64,000 nucleotides of DNA from the NCBI RefSeq assembly GCF_040054535.1, contig NC_090784.1, positions 13,555,501 through 13,619,500 of the forward strand, read 5' to 3'. A program made the translations under genes and the position numbers. Shown here piece after piece: positions 52,401 through 64,000 of the stretch (position 1 is the stretch's first letter; each line of letters starts with the position of its first letter). The notes under the pieces were generated by a model. The model did no database searches and was not told the origin of the DNA. It saw only the letters and a list, made by a program, of their open reading frames with translations. Source of the DNA: Antennarius striatus (taxonomy: Eukaryota; Chordata; Actinopteri; Lophiiformes; Antennariidae).

Positions 52401-52802
52401 CACACCATCCAGGAAGCTTAATACTTGTGAATTGCAATTATTGCCTGCATCATTTCTACGCTCCGCCTCAGTCGTGGTTGTTTCCATCTGTTTGTGAGGA
52501 GGCGCAGACTTGACTGACAGAGGTCCTGCTCTCTGAGCGTTAGCGGCTCACTGGAGGGGCTTGTTTCTATCGGGGGTGAAACATCAGCCATTCCATCACT
52601 CTTACAGAGTTGACAGCCATTCAGCCGAGGCAGAGGTGTTTCTGCCAACAATCAAAGCGCTTTTCATTGAAGGAATCCAGCTCTGTGGCCTGTCATCAGG
52701 GAGGGGGCTCCCAGCTGTCAGCAGGACCAGGGATCCTGGGTACCGCCCCCGCAGGTCTGTGGTCAAATCCACGGCATTGGTCAAGAGTATCTGCTCCTCC
52801 CC

Positions 52803-52917
<115 letters not shown>

Positions 52918-53904
52918 TTTTTATAAATGTTTTATTTTATCACATATGAGGCCTGTATTGATTTAATTGAATTTACTTGACGGATCAAAAGGTGTCCACC
53001 AACGTCAGTACTTATGTTCACCACTTGAGGGAGGCAAAACTAAACAAAATGTGAATAAACAGCATGGCTGAAGACATTCAGGAACATTTACATAGGAGCT
53101 TGATTTGAAAAACAGCCCTCAACAGTTCGGCTGTCGACAACAGCTTATTGTGCACAGGTCAGGTGAATGTGAACAAGTCTTTCCACATGGGGTCTATGTG
53201 CTATTTTCATTCTGGAGCAGACAGAAAAGGGGATATATATATTTTATCTTTTGTCAAACATGTTTCAGATGTCTTTCATCACTTATGCGGTCTCTCGAGG
53301 CAGGAATGCTGGCTGACTATCGTGGTTGGTCCAGAGGTTAAGCTGTACAGTAAATCTTGATTGATCTGTCAAGATAATTAAGCCTGAGCATCTGTTTTGG
53401 AAAACTTATCTCATGACCCAGAGTCAGAGAGAGAATGATATAAGGATATGTTCAAATGCTTGTTTTCTTAGCACTTGGGGTGAAAAAATCTCATTCTTGT
53501 CCACAGTAAATCACGAGGTTAAAACTCAGCATAAACATGTTTTATAATGATGGCTTGTCCCACGCTTCTTCTTCTGTTGTGAGTCTGAATAACAGCCCAT
53601 CCAGTAACACCCTTGTCAATGACATGGTAATTACAACCCTATGCATGGCTGTAATCTCTTAATGCATGTGTCATTACAAAAAATAAACTGCTTGATCTAT
53701 CGTGAACCTTCAACCGACCAAGAAAAGAATGTTCATGAAAAAATATATTTTTTAAATTTTATATACTGTTATAATCATCGAAAGGAAATTAAGAATGCAA
53801 ACTCTAGTATGTTAGTAAATCAATCACATGCATGCGTATTAGTGTGTGCAGGCCCCTGTAATACACACAACCACACACAAGGGGGCCTATAAGCATGCAA
53901 TGGC

Positions 53905-54122
53905 AGGCAGCCCCTCTACCTCCCATTGTGGAGTGCCCAAATGAGCAGGTTGTGAGGGGGGACAGTGCCTTGCTCAAAGGCACCACGGCAGTAGTCTGGA
54001 GGTGAGCTGACACCTCCCCCTGTCAGCTCACGGTCCGGGTGTTTTTGGGCAGGAGCGGGAATCGAACCGCCGATCTTGGAACATTGGACGACCCGCTGTG
54101 CCACTGAGCCACTGCCGCTCCA
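53905..54122 (-). mobile_element. tRNA-derived SINE
   Basis: On the minus strand it begins near 54122 with GGCAGTGGCTCAGTGGCACA (A-box region), followed by GGCGGTTCGATTCCCGCTCC (B box). The body contains GTGCCTTTGAGCAAGGCACT, a motif common in fish SINEs, and ends near 53905. It differs in body from the SINE at 39.6-39.9 kb, so the two are separate families sharing a tRNA-type head. Confidence 0.75.
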
Positions 54123-55751
54123 CATGTTTGTAATAGAATAAGTAATCAGGAGGGAAACCTGGTCCATTACCATTCTGAGTATACATTAATATTCATAGTC
54201 TATTTCACACCATTACGATTGCATGGTTTTGTTCTCCACAGTCTACTTAGATGGATACAGGACATTTCCTCTACATTCACACAGCATTAATATTAAGTGA
54301 TCTCATTACTGTGACTATGTTTGCACACTGCTTGATTTCCTCAATCCGACTCATTGTCAGAGGTTACCGTTCAGTTTCTGTTTCCATTTCTCAACAAAAA
54401 AATTACTCAGGCTACGAATGAGGTTTTTGAATATTATAGAGATTATTAAACATTACTCAAGGCTCTTTGTGGAGTTCATTTTTAACACAGTTATTTGATG
54501 TTTGTCATTCAGCAGTATGTCAGGCTGAAGTGACGTACAGAGTGTAGAAAGACATTGTGTTTGTGTGTGACGGTTTTAAAACACAATTAAAATACAAACA
54601 GGAAAGAAAGAAAAAGGAGAAATGGAGAGTGGGATCAAAGACGTGTTGCAGAACGAGACCCTGTATCAGAAATGAGGTTAGGAGCCTCTCTCTCCTCCAT
54701 ATCGCACTCCCTTGATCATCGACCCTGAGGAGAATAAACTCAATCCAAGTTAAATTATAGATTAAGGCCAGACTCTGGCTATGGCTTTGCAGCTGGCGGC
54801 TGCATGAGCACTGAGTTGCTTTTACGCGCTGCTGCCGCTGATGTTGCCTCACCTCACTGCCTTATTAAAATCAACATCAAACACTCATTTAAAAGAGACT
54901 GCATGAATATGTAAAGGTTCTCAGAACAATGTTCCCTCTGTGAGCCCGAGCTCGTCTTTTGTTGGACTCTGTCTCATGGATGAAGCATTTAATTTTTCAG
55001 ATCACATGTGTTTGTCTCATTGGTGATTCTCTCTTAAGATGATGAGGAAAGTGTTTGTTAACATTTCTTATGGGTTGGCAATTTTAGGGCGTAAGCTCCC
55101 TTTTGTTAACACCTCCATCAGCTATTGTCAGAGTTAGGTTGAATTTGTCTGACTCATTGATCTTTTAAGTGCATCTATTTCTCCAACATGGCTCCAAAGT
55201 ATAAGTAGCTTCATGTTGCTGTTTATTGATAAATCCATGGCACTGTCTGTGGTGCTGAAATAGCACATGGGGTTTAATTGCACTCCTTTATCTTGGCTTC
55301 GTTCTTCTTGTATCAATATTTTCTAAACTCTTTGCAATAAATTCTTGATTCTTCACTATTGCTTCTACAATACTACAATGCTATTGTAGTCTGTATGTCT
55401 CTGAGAGTAACGCCTTTGCAGGAATTATCTGATACAAATAATTCCTGCAAAAAGGTTTTTTTTTGTGATCAGCAAACTTTTTTTAAGCTTTCCTGAGCAG
55501 ACATTGTATTTCAGTCACAAAAAAGCTATCTAGATCCAGATCTACACAGATTTGAGTGTGACACAAACATCTCAGCTTTGATGCTTGGCATTACATTCAT
55601 TTTTCTCTTGTGCTTCAGCTGAAAGAAGAAAAGGATGTCTATTTTCAACTTCCACTTGCAGTAATCAGCAGTGACAAACTGCCATGCAGTGTACAGTTTT
55701 TGACTTCACATGAAGTGTGTTATATTATGCTAACATCCACTGAATAACCGG

Positions 55752-55781
55752 AGGTATCTGTACCCATGGGTACAGATACCT
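55752..55781. repeat. Perfect 30-bp palindrome
   Basis: The left half AGGTATCTGTACCCA is followed at once by its reverse complement, with no spacer, centred on CCATGG. An adjacent inverted repeat (GTCCTCAG / CTGAGGAC, 4-base loop) lies at 55785-55804, and AGATACCTGA occurs in both. Confidence 0.9.
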
Positions 55782-57278
55782 GATGTCCTCAGATACCTGA
55801 GGACCTCTTTTATTTAAATCCAGATAACAGTCAGCTCTAGGCGTCTCCTTAAAGAATTAGGTAACTGTTACAGTCTGTCTGCTCATTCATATTACAGTAA
55901 TCCATACATATATTTCAGTAGCTATTATGAATAAACATCATAAATTTATATTGCTTTTGAGTCATTGAGAATAATTAACAAATTAGAAGAAAATGATCTG
56001 TTTCCATTCCACAGCAATTTATTCACAGTATCATCTGGAGATTATTTTACTAGCCTTTGTCAGCTGTATTCACATTCTTGCCCTCTTCAAAAATGCCTTT
56101 TTAGTAGACGGTGTATGAATAGCAGGAGAAAATACCAGTTTTACATCAATCAAGAGACAGTGTGCATGAAAAGTAATGATTGTATAATTATAGTACAAAC
56201 TGTGATCTACGGAAGAAATGTTACCCTGCAATAGCACAGCAACAATGTCCTTACATAACAATCTTTGTATTGCCCTGACAGTGATTTCATGCAAGGCAAA
56301 TGTCAGATGTTATCCAAGGCATCGAGATAATGTCCAATGTCAACATTGAGTGTGATACATGCAGTTCCATTGGCATTGGTATATCTGGCATCCATCATCT
56401 ACAAAATACTGAGATGAATCTCAAACAATTGACTTTAATGGATACAAACTCTGCTTTCTGTAAACATTCCATTCTTTATTCAGCTTGTGAGACAATGTTG
56501 TGATTTTCATGCTTCTGTCTACAGGGACAGAGACATTTAACAGTTAACGTGACCTTAATTTGCTTACTAATGCATGTGCATGGAGGCAATGCTCACATCC
56601 TGAAGCTTTACTGCAACTACAGCAATATATGGGCTGATGTGAGGTGAAAGTAGATAAAGAATTACTGATAAAAAATAATTACTGGGAGTGATGCAAATGA
56701 TAAATAATCCACTGAAACACTGAATCATAGCTTCACAGTAACTTCAGATAATTTAGATCCCATACAATATTAATATCAGGCATTCCTCTTTCGTCTTGTT
56801 AGGAAAGACTCGTGCTTCAGGGCTAGGTCCCATCACAAAACAATAGCAAGTGACCCTGTTTGTTATCTCTTATTCATATACATGTCATTAACAATTAGAT
56901 GGATGGATGGTTGGATGGATGGATGGATGGAACAGGAATTACTTCTTACTCCTGTCTTTAACAGAGTGGCAGTGGACCAATAAATGTGCTCAGCAGATTA
57001 AAACTTTTATTTTATTTACAGAACTTTTAAAATCTTGGCAGGGTAGTACATGTGTTACATGTGTTACAAAAGTATGGGAGGAGTGCTGTGTGATCCATTT
57101 AAATAAATGAACTTATACATACTCAGCTTGTTTACTTATTTCACACGGATGCTGTGTTGCCAGCTGATATAGGTTTGTCATCACAGGAACCTTTGTCTGC
57201 TCTGCAGCTCACATTAGAGCTGCAATTCAATCCAAACTCATTGTCAACCGGCTTCAGAGTATCTGTGAAGTTTGCCTG

Positions 57279-60200
57279 TTAATTGGTTTCTTTGTTTTCA
57301 TGATTCTCTGAACTCTGATCTGAATCAGCACTCTGACTGGACAGTGAGGACCTTTGTGGCTGCTGACAGGACAAGCAAAGGTCCTGCCATTTATTTCGAT
57401 TGGCATCTATTCCATCGATCATTGGCTGCAACTTCCTGTTGAGTTTTAGCAGTGCCTGAGAGGAGATACAGGAAAATACAGCTGATAGTCACAAAAATTA
57501 TACTTCAAAAACTATATTTTTCAATTTACCATTTATCAAATCATATCCACACTTAAACTTCAACTTTACAGATCAATATACCTGGAAAAGTGGTTTACAT
57601 ATCCCATCTATCCAATCCAACTGCAAAGCAGGTAGTTCATCTTTACGATTACGGTCAAATATGGCCTGTAGAGAAACGATAACTACTTGTCATCTTTTAA
57701 CCAGTAACCTTCAACATGTCATGTCATCTATCACAAAAAAACACACGAAACAAAACGAGACAATACGAGACAAGATAAATAATATAAGATAAGTGTAAAA
57801 AAAAAAAAAAAAGTTATATTAGGATTAATATAAATAACATACATGTATTGATAAATAATATAAATATAAAATAACATTAATAATAGAAATGATGTAAAAT
57901 AAGACAAAATCTGATTTCTCACGTACTGCTGGAGTCAGCTTCAGTTCAGATCTTTCCCTGTCACCTTGTTCAAAGAATTCACTTGTAACCAGCTCAGCAA
58001 CCTTCAGACATCAATGCCAGACATCATTATTTAATTGTTCATTATTTCACTATTTTTGAACATAATTTTCCAAAAGCTAGAGTTAGGCTATATTTTCTGC
58101 TAATCTTGACTTAGCTGAGTGATTTGCCAAGAAAATAATACAGTGCAGCATACAGCTGTCAGTTTGGCAAGGGTGGAGCTTCCCAACAAATCTTTTTAAC
58201 CAAAGTTTTTTGCAATAGTGACACAAACCTGTTTTGATATCTTCCAAGGACGAGTAACGGCACCCAGATCACATGCTGTCATTAGCATGGACCTGTAGAT
58301 GTGTCAAAACAAATTTTAGCTGTTTAACTCATATTCACTTTCATATTTCAAGTGATGTTGCTCAAGATATATTCAATTAGCAGAAAAGCAGAAACCTGAG
58401 AACTTCTCTGTGTCCTTCATCTGTCCAGCTGAATTGTCCAGACAGAACACACTGAAAGAACTTGGTTCTGCGCCTTACCATACAAAGAGACATTCATGGA
58501 AGCAAAAAGGTATGATCCCTGAGATTGTTCAATCATACAGGTACTATAAATATATTAATCTTAATAATAACTTTTCTTACTACATTCAACAATTGATCCA
58601 AGTATATTCATAAATACAGTATATTTCTATTTTAAAATCTACCACTCATGAGATACCAACTCTATTAAAAACTACTTACTCAAAGTGCAAAGTAAGGTCT
58701 GTGGAAAGAATAGCCTGTTTCAACAGTTGCATCATTTTGCTGTACTCTTTCGAGCAGAGGTTTGCAAAGATATTGTGACCCTGTGGGAAAACAACATACT
58801 ATAACACACTAAAAGCAGGCAAATAGCAAGCAAGGAAATGTCTCTAAATTGCCAATACACTGGTGAAGTCATTACTCACTGTCAAATGAGGTACCTATTA
58901 TCAGCGTTAATTAGCCATGTGTATAGACGTTCTCTGTGCTCTGTTTAAATGAATCAATAGAGAACACACTTCCCACTGATCAAACTGATCTCCACATGAG
59001 GCAAATTGACCTCCTAACATCACTAATGGTCCTTACTGCTGCTAAAAGTATCAACAGGGAGACGGTGCATTTCCCAAGGCTCAATTTGCACACCAGTGGA
59101 TTTCTGGTCACTCAACAGAACACTGAGGGTCAAGCATAGAGTCATGGTTGATCAGAATTTTTGCAAATTTCGTGAATAATAGTGTTTATTGTTATTTTAT
59201 AATGATTGTCTTTTTGATGCTATGGCCATGAGCTCCAGGAAAAGCAAAGCAAAAGCAAGAAATAGGGAATCGTACTTTCATATTTAGAGTAGTAATAACA
59301 TTTAAATGACCTCAAATGGCAATTATAGATCGAAATTTAATAAATGACAACTTACTATCAATTTAACTTACAAACAACCTCTCGGAACCAATTACGTTAA
59401 TATGTTGAGGACTACCTGTATACTGGAAGATCTGTGGTTCTTGACTATTTCCCCTTCTAAACCCCCATGTTTTCATGTCATTTTCATTCAGCATGAGAAA
59501 CAATAATTTGAAAATATTGGTCAGACCTCACTTTGTAGGATCATGACTGCATGGTTAAAGTGATGATGCTCCAGGGTGGCTGACGTTCCATACAGCAGAG
59601 CCAGAGCAGAACCTGTTCTGCAAGAATAACAGCAGTGAAACTTTCATCACGGCTTTGATCACAACACTTTTGGTTTGAACAACTTACTTGGCTTGAAATG
59701 CATTGTTGGTGCCTCTATGGTCCAGGTCATGACACAGACAACCAACCATCAGCGCCAGAATCTCAGAGTCTGACAGAACATCCAGGAAAGTGGCTGTCTA
59801 GAAACAAACAAGAGGATGACTGTATTCGTATAGTGCAGGACAGGACAAAATATGATAGGATAGGATAGGATAGGATAGGATAGGATAGGATAGGATAGGA
59901 TAGGATAGGATAGGATAGGATAGGATAGGATAGGATAGGATAGGATAGGATAGGATAGGACACAATTTAAAAGAAGTCAACAACTTTCGATCCTTGTTAC
60001 ATCCTGCAAAGTGGTGATGTATTGTAATTTTCTGTTTGTTTGTTCGTCCGTCCACCAAATATCTATCTAATATAAATTGCAGATAGAAAGATGAAACAAA
60101 AAGCACAAAGGGGATGAAAATAACTTTTGTACTCATCGCTGATTTTTGGAAAGCAGTCACGTGATACCATACGCGCATTCTATTGGCTGACGGCATCCGG

Positions 60201-63200
60201 AAGGGCGCTCTGTTCTGTATATGAGTCTTGGACTTCCATGAGACACAAAAGTGCTGTAAACAGTCTGTCAGAGTGTGGGACAAGGTTAATACAGATAGAA
60301 GGTGGTTTAATATCAGTACGGGGAGAGTCACAAACGTTTAAATTACCGTAAATAATAAGATAAATAGTTTATGGCTCTATCGCGGAATTTGTTAATCGTG
60401 TGGTTCCTGGAATGCATTAACTGTGAGGAACAATGGCGCACTGTATAACTTTTTAGGTACCTGATGAGATGTAATCACAGAACAAAAAGGAACATTTTCA
60501 GGAAGCCAGAGGCACAAAAATGTGCAGGTCAGGGTAAAATGTTGAATTCAAGAGTGTCGCTGGATGTTGCAGTCTCTGACTGGCCTGTTTCTATTTTTAG
60601 TGTACCTTTATGATGATATGCATGACACAGCCAGACATTATAGAGTGAATGCAGACAACGGGATTGAAACAGGCAATATATTACCCGATTCCAAAATGAG
60701 AGATAGAGCTTTATTTGGTGACTGAAACAATTTTAGAATGGTACACCACACAAAACTCCAACTTGAATTGTTGTCTCCAAACTTACTGTGATCATAGCGA
60801 ACATGCATTGTGACACATTGAAGGCATGCCTCCAGTTATGATATGCCACAGTTCGATAGTTCTTCCTCACTGTCAGAAGCCAGCGGCACAGAACCTGTAG
60901 GGAGAAAGACACTCAGCTGACAAACAGTCATGTACACAGTGAACACCTGGCATCATATTAGATATGTTCTAGGCTCTCACCTCATAGTCAATTTTAAACT
61001 TTTGGACAACACCAAGTTCCAGAAACATTCGAAGTGATGCGGTGATCATGGCATCATTGTCCAAAGAGAAGTCGTTGAAGTGAAACTCATCGATGCCTAA
61101 CTCACTGCCCAGGGGGATTTTAGCTGCCTAAAGGGGGCCGGAGACGTGTCAATCACAATGTACCAACCAGAGAGGAAGCAGAGTCTTGCAGACAGTTTCA
61201 AAATTGCACTTCACCTTCAGCTCATCACATTTCATACAATCAGACAGCTAATGATGACATTGGCCACATATGAATGTTGCTTTCTCAGACTTTCTTTCTA
61301 AGAGATTACCTTGAGTCTATCAACTTCTACCTTGGAGCAGGTAGCATGGTAGGACAGCATCTGAAAACAAGAGAAATCAGCTGTCATATACAAAATACAT
61401 TTCCTCATGCTGTACTAATTTTAATGAATTGAAAGTCACAAATTACCACAAAAATTACATTTACTGCGGTAATTAATATATTCCAAAAATTTTTTTAACA
61501 TGACAGACTTTTCCTGCTTATGTTGTTACTTAACCAGGGTTAAATACTGTTCATCTCTGTTTTTAAACAAATTAGACTGTGACAGAAATGTGTTTCCTCT
61601 GATTGGAGTTGAGAGGGCTGGAACATGTATTTATCATGCATACTGGAGCACAACTGCAATATTTATAGTGGAAAAGAAGTAGCATGTTTGCTGAATGGGA
61701 TGTGACTCCCTGGGTCAGATATCTCATAGCATGGAGAATGTAGATGTTGAATTTAGCGGTAATATTAGTAATAATCAGTCCCATCACTTTCCTCTTCAGC
61801 TAGTATTAGTTTATGCACTCATTTTGAGTAAATGTTTTTGTGTTATTTACTTATTTGTCTAACAGCTTGCATGATGTCCATTAACTTCATTACACAAATG
61901 AAAAATTATCTGTATAGATGTTGAGCCGTCTTAGATATAGGTTGTTTTGGGAATATTTTCAGGCACAACTGTTGACGCATAAGTACAAAAAACATCCACG
62001 GGTATCCTGTAAGTGCTTTAATAAGACTTAGCTAATAGATAGTATATTTGTTTGGTGTCCTATGATATAATTTGTTCATTTGTTAATTTCATATAAATAC
62101 TGCCAACTTCATGTGGTTTTCAGATTAGCTCAAAAACAGTGTGCAGAGAGCTTCATGGAATGGGTTTCCATGGCCACGCAGCTGCATCCAAGCCTTACAT
62201 CACCAAGTGCAATGCAAAGTGTCTGATGCAGTGGCCTAAAGCACGCCGCCACTGGACTATAGAGCGTTCTCTGGAGTGATGAATCATGCTTCTCTATCTG
62301 GCAATCTGATAGACAAATATGGGTGTGACGGTTGCCAGGAGAAAGATTCTTGTTGGACTTCATTGTGTCAAGTGTAAGCTCAGGAAGAGTTGAAGCTATA
62401 ACAGCTGCAAAGGGTAGGCCAATGTCATATTGAACCCTATGCATTAGGAATAGGATGTCACTTACGTTCATATGTGAGTCAAGGTAGGTAAGCGAATACT
62501 TTTGACAATATAATGTATTTTAAATGGGGAAATGTTGTTCGAGTTCGAGCAGATCGACTCACAAATTCAGTCACGGAACAAATTGAACTCATATCTCAAG
62601 ATACTACCGTACAATATTTGGATCTGTTGCATTTAGAAAAACATAAGTGATAAAAAAGAAGTTGTACTTCACATTCAAACATAAATGTCTGCCAGGGCGG
62701 TGGAATGAGGGTTGGAGAGACAGAATGTGTAGTGATCAATATGAAGCAGGTCTTACATCCAGTGCTACAGACTGCTTGGCCCATGTCTTTTTAACTTGAT
62801 TGTACATCAGTGTGTTGTTTATTCCAAGTCCACAGAATATCACAAATGCCTACACACAAAGAAAGCAGAGAAAAAATGTATGAGAGAAAAGTTGTCATGT
62901 GTGTGTGTCCAATGCAACGATAAATCCTGAAACAGAATGAGGCAAACACACAAACCTCAAACAGTCTCTGATCTGCGTCATTGAAGGTCTTTCTGTCCAA
63001 GCGGTTCAGAATTTGTGCAACACCTACAGAAATCACACGCTAGTCATTTACTATAACATGACAATGTTCCTCAGGGAGGACAAATGGATTGTTTCTGCTC
63101 GCTGACCGATTATCTGATGGGTTCTATTCCAGATAGGGACACATAACACGGATCTGATGTGAAACCCTGAGGCCTGATCTGCCTGAAAAGAGAAGAAACA

Positions 63201-63874
63201 ATGGAGTAAGACTGAGAACAGTTTATGTTTAAGAAGTTTGAACTTCGAAATTAATCTAAAAAAAAAAAGGAGTTTTAGACTAATGTAAAGAGTCTAAAAT
63301 TCTTTTAAAGAACAATCCCTGAATGACTTTGATCATTTTGATCAAGAAATTATGTTTGTATGTTGAGGACTACCTGTATTTACCCATACTCTGGAGAACT
63401 TTGACATATTTTTGTCAGTGTTTGTGGAGTGAGTGTGTATCTACTTACTGCTGTGACAGGCATGTATGTGGCTGTACATTAGTGTGAGCTTTAATAGGTC
63501 TATAAGGGAGACTATTGCGTCCATACCTCAGCATCAAAGCGTGGGTCTTGACACACATCACTGATGTTAACAGGCAGTCCTGTGGACGCCACCAGCTCAG
63601 CAATGCTGTTATTGATCAGCCAGTCAGAACACGATAGCTTCTCCATGCTGATGCGGCCAATAACACAAACAGGAAACAATAGTCAGGTCTAAGCACTTAA
63701 TTGTGCAACAGAGCAGCCGTAAATATTCAGTATCTCTGAAGCTATTGATGCTGCGGCATTCCCCAGTGACTCCCTGGAAAATCTATTGGTTTATCTGTGT
63801 CTTTCTCACCTGGTGTCCCGGTCCATGTTACACAGTGGGGACATGAGCTCGAATGTTTTGGAAAACTTCACAAC
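57279..63874 (-). CDS. pde11al: PDE11A-like dual 3',5'-cAMP/cGMP phosphodiesterase, 3' 16 exons (5' end outside window)
   Basis: Hydrolyses cAMP and cGMP; cytosolic, with tandem GAF domains before a metal-dependent HD catalytic domain. Exons in transcript order: 63874-63810, 63647-63527, 63182-63107, 63023-62956, 62849-62757, 61360-61310, 61127-60981, 60894-60787, 59797-59688, 59617-59527, 58780-58680, 58473-58396, 58292-58229, 58001-57927, 57665-57582, 57455-57279. All are GT-AG, in phase, and give the last 502 residues. Seen: the inter-GAF linker ([11 protein letters not shown]), GAF-B ([20 protein letters not shown] to [19 protein letters not shown]), and LSYHATCSK leading into the catalytic domain. 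Metal ligands lie in [21 protein letters not shown] and TACDLGA, and the purine-binding Gln in LQLDW. All key residues are present, so it looks functional. The N-terminus and GAF-A lie past the right edge. Similarity is to PDE11A, not PDE5 or PDE6. The symbol reflects a fish-specific HoxA-side copy and is inferred. Confidence 0.9.
59855..59960. repeat. (TAGGA)n pentanucleotide satellite
   Basis: About 21 copies of a five-base unit in a PDE11A-like intron, 58 bases upstream of the exon at 59688-59797 in transcript sense. On the minus strand it reads TCCTA, a pyrimidine-rich tract. Confidence 0.95.
60003..60595 (+). repeat. Interspersed repeat of unknown family, copy 2, with an extra internal block
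   Basis: Matches the repeat at 25478-25875 at both ends, sharing CAGATAGAAAGATGAAACAA and GGATGTTGCAGTCTCTGACT. About 370 bases between about 60140 and 60520 have no counterpart in copy 1. That block contains promoter-like motifs. It lies in a PDE11A-like intron. Confidence 0.6.
61361..62756 (-). other. PDE11A-like intron with a Tc1 remnant
   Basis: This 1.4-kb intron separates the exons encoding SVALD and MLSYHAT. Apart from the Tc1-like fragment at 62110-62520, no feature was recognised. Confidence 0.6.
62110..62520 (+). mobile_element. Tc1/mariner DNA transposon remnant, internally deleted
   Basis: The stretch GGAATGGGTTTCCATGGCC to about 62350 matches the middle of fish Tc1 transposase; the frame includes [10 protein letters not shown] and KARRHWT. 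It is followed by the usual 3' end of the element (AGGCCAATGTCATATTGAAC, then GCGAATACTTTTGACAATAT). The sequence between, including the last catalytic segment, is missing, and in-frame stops are present (for example TAG within CACTGGACTATAGAGCG read in the neighbouring frame and TGA in GGAGTGATGA). The 5' inverted repeat is not seen. An inactive old copy. Confidence 0.8.
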
Positions 63875-64000
63875 CTATTGAGGAAACAAATATGATCACA
63901 ATCAGCAGCTACATCTATTGATACAGAGAGTTTAGCATTTAGTTCAAGAAAAGCTTCATGACGTAATAGAAAACTCAGCAAAGTGAATGTGAAAAGCTGC

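Noticed and set aside
58396-58480. An apparent frameshift in the PDE11A-like gene before RRTKFF
   Set aside because: Placing the acceptor at GGTAAG|GCGCAG (exon start 58473) restores phase with the donor at 58680 and gives HFERRTKFF, as in PDE11A, so no break exists.

Overview
This window is vertebrate nuclear DNA from a teleost fish. It holds the 3' (anterior) half of a HoxAb cluster, one of the two HoxA clusters left by the teleost genome duplication, and its flanking genes. The evidence is the gene set: a Hox10, a Hox9 and a Hox2 gene with nothing between the last two is the known HoxAb content (hoxa2b, a9b, a10b, with a11b and a13b further 5'). Long CA, CT and TATC microsatellites, fish-type tRNA-derived SINEs and a Tc1 remnant agree. 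All protein genes were assembled by hand from splice sites, reading phase and remembered family sequences; nothing was searched in a database.

Layout. 1-3381: spacer 5' of hoxa10b, presumably following hoxa11b. 3382-5187: hoxa10b. 6133-6208: a miR-196 hairpin. 7433-8636: hoxa9b. 8637-14628: spacer where hoxa3-a7 would lie, with candidate hoxa2b control sequence at its 3' end. 14629-16285: hoxa2b. 16286-19274: spacer containing a consensus DR5 retinoic acid response element. 19275-27481: skap2 in 12 coding exons. 27482-36721: spacer. 36722-37895 (minus): an SNX10-type sorting nexin. 39296-42285 (minus): an HP1-gamma (CBX3)-like gene with a CpG-rich promoter. 43128-57278: spacer with a SINE and palindromes. 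57279-63874 (minus): 16 exons of a PDE11A-like dual cyclic nucleotide phosphodiesterase, whose 5' part lies beyond the right edge.

Synteny. Hox genes and skap2 are on one strand, and the snx10-like and cbx3-like genes face them on the other. This is the order and orientation around human HOXA (HOXA-SKAP2-SNX10-CBX3). Human HOXA has no PDE11 gene nearby, but human PDE11A lies beside HOXD. The copy here is therefore best read as a HoxA-side ohnolog kept in fish.

How the parts fit. hoxa10b, hoxa9b and hoxa2b encode axial-patterning homeodomain factors. miR-196 sits in its ancestral position between Hox10 and Hox9 and is known to repress Hox mRNAs. The DR5 element lies 3' of hoxa2b, about where hoxa1b and its retinoic acid enhancer would have been. 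The flanking genes (adaptor, endosomal sorting, heterochromatin, cyclic nucleotide turnover) are neighbours by ancestry, not by shared pathway.

Most notable: the DR5 element, a miR-196 with a C at mature position 9, a GC-AG intron in hoxa2b, the PDE11A-like ohnolog, and a promoter-like block inside a repeat within that gene.
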